Assembly (NCBI RefSeq): GCF_000143415.4
Contig: NW_003314393.1
Location: 26,199 to 90,198, forward strand
Direction of reading: 5' to 3'
DNA: 64,000 nt
DNA from: Selaginella moellendorffii
Lineage: Eukaryota > Streptophyta > Lycopodiopsida > Selaginellales > Selaginellaceae
In this document: piece after piece, positions 60,501 through 64,000 of the stretch
Position numbering within the stretch: position 1 is the first letter of the stretch
Layout: each line of letters begins with the position of its first letter
The notes under the pieces: model-generated
Seen by the model: the letters and a program-made list of their open reading frames with translations, nothing else
Told to the model about the DNA's origin: nothing
The model's database searches: none
Made by a program: the position numbers and the translations under genes

Positions 60501-63180
60501 CTCACGCCATTTTGATTATAGATCGTTGTGAATATTCAGACACGAGGACTGAAAAGTGCACTGGTGGCGCGTCGAAGAAGGACAAACAGACAAGCAATAG
60601 GAAAAAAGGAGGTACAAATTATATTTGCAATGGCGTGTGGTCTCATGCCATTCCTTGCAGGAGACACTTCTTCAAAGGCAAAACAAGCAAGCACCAGCCA
60701 AGCTCAAACTGACAGTGGTCATAAAAAGCGAAAGCACGTTGGACAGTCGTCGGGATCAGAGGCGTTTGATTCGAAAAGGAAGAAGGGCAACGAAAAGATG
60801 ATAGGTAATGCCTCGCGGTTATGGCGTGTGTGCTCATGCCATTCATTGCAGATCAAGGGCTGAGTGAAAGGAGCCAGTCACCACCTTCTGACTCAGATTC
60901 CTATGGCGGACTCCCCTTCCCCAATCTCAATGGAGAGGTACAATGGATGAGGGATGCTTTTCAAGTCAGGGCCATGTTTTTCTCATCTCGTCGTCTTCGA
61001 AGGGTGCAAGAACGTGCAGAAACCATGTTAAGACAGTCGGGTGAGGATACGGTCCTAGGTCACGCACTAAAACAGGCTATGGATGTCTTGTATTTTGAGA
61101 TGGAGACTCGGCCAGATGATTTTTCCAAGATGGTCCTGGAAAAACAAGCAATCCAGCCTGAGCAGCCTATGGAAGAAATGCAAGAGGGGGATGAGGAGCC
61201 AGAGAAAGATAATGAGCAGGAAGAGCAGAAGGACGAAGAGGAGGACAAAGAAGAGGAGGACGAAGAAGAGGAGGACGAAGAAGAGGAGGACGAAGAGGAC
61301 TTGGATGGTCCTCACAATGGTGACGATCACAATAACGACGATGACGATGATGATGATGATGGCCAGCCTGAGGTGGCCAAAGAGCAGCGGAGGAAGGTCA
61401 TACAAGACAAACCATCAGGTAAATAATAGTACATCCATTCCTAACCTTTTACCATTTCTAACATTGTCCATGTAGGTCGCAGAAGAAATGGTAAGTAGAG
61501 ATTATTCAGTTGAATTAAGATACAAACTCTAGCCTTTAGTGTCGAGGAAGGATAGTGCCAAGCAAGGGTCGAAACGTATGTCCAATCCTTCAGAATCAGC
61601 AGTGCGCCCAAGTGATATCGGTCCTAGTTCCTCAATAGCAGTTGATGGTAAATACAGTATAGTCGATTCAATGTGCTAATGAGTTTGTTTTTAGTAGCAC
61701 GGGAGGATACCATCTCAATCGAAGGGAGATATTTGGACATGCATATGGATCCGCCAGTGGACTCTACTTGCCTGCAAGAGTCATCAGAGCTGGTGGAGGC
61801 TACTATCCATATCAACGCCAAGCAAGCTGACCACGCTCCACTTGATGCTGCCCATACCACTGAGTCAATCTTGTCCACGTATCCAACTGACGGTGACCAG
61901 GCGCCATTGGACCCGCATGAGGCCGCCCCAGCCGCCGAGCCGGTCGTATCCTCATTTCCAACGTGTGCCCAATCGTCTGACTACGCGCCGTTGGAACCTC
62001 CCTACACCGCCCCTGCTGCCTGTTCGGTCATGTCCACTTTGCCAACGGAGGCACCAGCTGAAATGGCGTGTGATCACACGCCATCGGAACCACCCCATGC
62101 CACTGTTGAGCCAGTTGTACCAGAGTCTACAGCTGAAATGGCATGTGCCCACACGCCATCGGATGCGATTGACCCCACATTGCAGAGGAGAGTATTTCCG
62201 CCCTTCACGTTTCCTCGACCAAAACCCTCTGAACGACCATCGGGAGCACCATTCGCTAATATTGTAGATGGTAAAATTGACTTGTACCATTTTTTATGCT
62301 AACACATTTCATTTCAGAATCACGGCGAAAGTACTGTATCGTTTTTGATCTGAACGGTGTCCTTTTCTCCCATGAGCGTGGCTCGTCCTCGAATGTCACT
62401 GCACCCTCCAAAGCCTGCGGTCGCAAGTTGGTCAAAAGAGACAGATTCACATTAATCACACGGGAGAAACTGCGGGATCTAATAATGACCATGCGACACT
62501 TAAAACAGAGGGCCGGGTTCAATTTGCAATTGGGAGTTTGGACATCCATGATGCGCCACAATGCATTAACATTGCTACAGATGATGCACAATCAGACGCG
62601 AGTAATATTACCATTTGACTTTCTCCTAACGCAGGAGGATTGCTTGACTATGGTCCATGTGAGGGGTAGCAAGCCCATCTTCGTCAAGGCAGAGGCTGTA
62701 GTGATGAACCGGACTGCTAGGTCAAGTGAAATCCTCATCATCGATGACTCGCCGATTAAAACTGCAGCGAACACGCACACATATGCAGTGCACCCCATCT
62801 CTTGCAGTATGGAAACTAGGGAGAAGAAACCGTATGTTCTGGGGGACCTTGCAAAACGGCTTGAAGCGATGGTGATAGAGAACCGGCCAGTCCAGGAGGT
62901 GGCTGCAGAAATCAACCAAATGGCAGATGGAACGGTATATCAGAAGCCATTTGATCGGACAGACACCAGTCATCATTTATGGCATGTATATTGTCTAGCC
63001 AAGCACTATCCGCATCTCCATAATCTGCTCAACCGGATGGGTTCTTCGACCACTGAACATGAGCGTGGACGTATTAGAGAAGAGATGGCATTACTATTGG
63101 GTTTAAATCCTGATAGTGTGGAGAGTGATGAAATTCCAAGATTATTGTATAGGCGTTGGAGGCAAAAAATAACAGTCTGA
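57575..63180 (+). CDS. Gene C, copy 3: 11-exon gene, ParB-like N-terminus and FCP1/HAD-like C-terminus (one stop)
   Basis: Proposed exons: 57575-57577 (ATG), 57817-58995, 59050-60358, 60409-60483, 60522-60611, 60661-60804, 60852-61418, 61476-61490, 61540-61647, 61695-62270, 62318-63180. All introns are GT-AG; the sum is 4929 nt, 1642 residues, open except for TAG 59875-59877 (Trp670 in other copies). Domains: unknown 1-150; basic KKKSRKEQKEQ near 196; ParB-like region about 227-330 with QHSSLAMQ aligned to the DGxHRxxA signature (Arg absent); unknown 395-830; Lys/Ser linkers; an acidic Glu/Asp tract about 1035-1110; an FCP1/NIF-like HAD domain at 1356-1642 with FDLNGVL (Asp1366; second Asp is Asn), VWTS near 1430 and IIDDSP near 1496-1501. 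FCP1-type HADs dephosphorylate proteins, but the Asn suggests altered activity. The role in transposition is unknown. Confidence 0.65.
57578..57816 (+). other. Gene C intron 1 with three palindromes
   Basis: Begins GTAAGT directly after the proposed ATG and ends TTTTTGAACAG. Palindromes at 57603-57624, 57680-57701 and 57740-57761. The equivalent intron in copy 2 is 35030-35268. The ATG at 57796 that opens the longer frame lies inside this intron, which is why I prefer the ATG at 57575. Confidence 0.55.
61476..61490 (+). other. 15-nt microexon of gene C
   Basis: Bounded by CCATGTAG upstream and GTAAGT downstream; it codes for five residues, GRRRN, in phase with both neighbours. It is present in all copies (16778-16792, 38940-38954), with different codons in copy 1 but the same length and phase. 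Confidence 0.6.
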
Positions 63181-63587
63181 GATGGCATGTATTTATTTAA
63201 AAATGTAACTTATTATGGCATGGGGTTCCATGCCATTGTATTAATATTAAAAGACAATTCTTTGAGAGGATTTGCATTATACTAGAAGTGTTACAGCATG
63301 TTATTGGAAGTCTACGAAGTTGTTTTATTAATAAGGGGAAAGTAAAGATTGAATGGGGACTTGGGCTCCACCTAGACTCGGAGCAGCTGAGCCAATATTA
63401 AAAGGATGGAAAGAAATTGGACGACGATGACAAGGAGAAGAGAGAGGTGAAGCAGTGAGAAGTGATTGAGTAGACATTTCCTTGTTTAAAATAAAATGGC
63501 ATGTGCCTCAATGCAGTTGAATTTTGTTATATTTATATACTATATAAAGGTTTGGAAACCTTATTTTACAAGTGGGATAATGACAAT
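63181..63587. other. Right subterminal region, copy 3
   Basis: No gene seen. Palindrome at 63215-63236; a purine-rich stretch near 63400-63460; TATATAAAGG at 63541-63550 pointing outward; hairpin arms AAGGTTT/AAACCTT at 63547-63562 and AAGTGGGA/TCCCACTT at 63570-63595 overlapping the TIR. Confidence 0.6.
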
Positions 63588-63611
63588 TCCCACTTTAACG
63601 AAATAGAGCTT
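63588..63611 (-). repeat. Right terminal inverted repeat, copy 3
   Basis: Perfect reverse complement of 49441-49464. Confidence 0.95.
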
Positions 63612-64000
63612 AATCCAGGTATGCTCACCCTATAATCCCATACACCGGGATTACGTTGTTGCTTACGGGCCTTTGCATGCCCATTGCTAGCCTTGCCAAA
63701 ATTCCATTTTTGGCTTTGTCCAATTCGAGTAGACAGTCTTCTCCTGCCTCCGCCACTTTGGACATTTGGATAGCACCTACTATCCATCATTCGCTAAGGA
63801 CTTAGTCCCTTGGGCCTTATCTACTACCCTCGCGACATCAAACACCACCTCCTAGTGTTCTAGAGTGTTCGGGTGTCCCAATGACGGCTTCCTTGACAAT
63901 GAGTATTTCCTTTTATGACATTGACTTACTATATCGCAACATAAGCAACTTATCCCCCGTAAGGGTATATCCAACTTCGCTCCTCCGAACGAAAGCCAAG
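63612..64000. repeat. Fragment of the non-coding LTR retrotransposon interior, right of copy 3
   Basis: Aligns by eye with 7673-8045 of the nested retrotransposon at high identity: AATCC-GGTATGCTCACC, then CTTTGCATGCCCAT, GGACATTTGGATAGCACC and TATCGCAACA. The alignment starts exactly at the end of copy 3. The similarity weakens in the last 25 bases. No gene seen. Confidence 0.85.

Larger units (their letters stand above)
49668..63517. repeat. Dispersed 22-bp palindrome family, copy 3 sites
   Basis: Consensus ATGGCRTGNGG followed by CCNCAYGCCAT, an almost perfect dyad. Full sites: 50072, 50821, 50967, 52808, 52865, 54711, 54781, 54879, 56451, 56689, 57603, 57680, 57740, 59017, 60489, 60630, 60821, 62063, 62148 and 63215 (start positions, 22 bp each), plus decayed ones near 49668, 50661, 55503, 55537, 63182 and 63497. 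Eight of these lie in apparent introns of gene C or its first intron, two in the candidate intron of gene B, two in a gene C exon, the rest in intergenic DNA. Substitutions in one arm are not always matched in the other. Not regularly spaced, so not a tandem or CRISPR array. Confidence 0.92.
49441..63611. mobile_element. Giant TIR element, copy 3 (best preserved)
   Basis: A 14,171-bp copy with perfect 24-bp TIRs. Layout: ORF A (minus), gene B (minus, intact frame of 1022 codons), a 2.9-kb divergent spacer, gene C (plus, 11 exons with one stop), and a short right end. It carries at least 20 copies of the 22-bp palindrome. No target duplication is present: CAAT on the left and AATC on the right. 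The right flank is retrotransposon sequence that does not continue on the left. I know of no described superfamily with this gene set. The absence of a DNA polymerase B argues against Polinton/Maverick, and there is no tyrosine recombinase of the Starship or Crypton type. Confidence 0.93.

Noticed and set aside
49668-63517. Palindromes as a CRISPR array or tandem satellite
   Set aside because: Spacing is irregular (tens to thousands of bases), units are dyads with variable arms, and there are no cas-like genes; the host is eukaryotic.
242-63611. TTAA or TA target duplication for the giant element
   Set aside because: Shifting the boundaries to include AA/TT at the ends gives no consistent match in the three copies; only TCTT in copy 2 is supported, by frame continuity of the flanks.
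49441-63611. Polinton/Maverick, Helitron or Starship identity
   Set aside because: There is no DNA polymerase B, viral-type capsid, packaging ATPase, Rep/helicase or tyrosine recombinase reading frame, and the TIRs are short.

Overview
The window is repeat-dense DNA from a eukaryotic nuclear genome, most likely a land plant. The evidence is TTTAGGG-type telomere repeats, an LTR retrotransposon primed by initiator-Met tRNA, a chromodomain Ty3/gypsy remnant, a MULE-type transposase, and an L1-like LINE with a DUF4283/CCHC ORF1. Apparent introns in three unrelated gene families are only about 38-57 nt. That is short for a plant and fits a short-intron lineage such as the lycophyte Selaginella (inference, low certainty). 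No rRNA, tRNA, CRISPR array or ordinary single-copy host gene was recognised.

The backbone is three copies of one large DNA element with 24-bp terminal inverted repeats starting AAGCTCTATTTCGTTAAAG: copy 1 (242-18936, enlarged by a nested LTR retrotransposon at 3712-10905), copy 2 (27523-41098, flanked by a 4-bp TCTT duplication) and copy 3 (49441-63611, the best preserved). Each carries two divergent genes. Gene B (minus strand) encodes a roughly 1022-residue protein with two cysteine clusters and a DUF7869-like region whose acidic motifs could form an RNase-H-type transposase or integrase core. Gene C (plus strand) is reconstructed here as 11 exons joined by ten introns, nine of them ultrashort. 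It encodes about 1642 residues: a ParB-like N-terminal region, a central unknown region, acidic linkers and a C-terminal FCP1/HAD-like domain. A small acidic ORF (A) lies downstream of B and may be one of its terminal exons.

The elements are peppered with a 22-bp dyad-symmetric motif (ATGGCRTGNGG then CCNCAYGCCAT). At least 20 copies occur in copy 3, mostly in introns and intergenic DNA, and none of this family was seen outside the elements. A ParB-like protein beside many dispersed palindromes suggests, as a hypothesis, a parS-like or transposase-binding array.

Between copies 1 and 2 (18937-27522) lie a chromodomain retrotransposon 3' end, a MULE transposase pseudogene split by a 1.7-kb solo LTR, and the 5' part of a decayed ParB-plus-aminomethyltransferase-like gene that copy 2 interrupts. 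Its 3' part follows at 41103-41726. Then come a degraded LINE (about 41.93-48.5 kb, minus strand) and the C-terminus of a second member of the same methyltransferase-like family (48640-49038). Both outer ends of the window (1-186 and 63612-64000) are pieces of the same non-coding LTR-retrotransposon family that is nested in copy 1.
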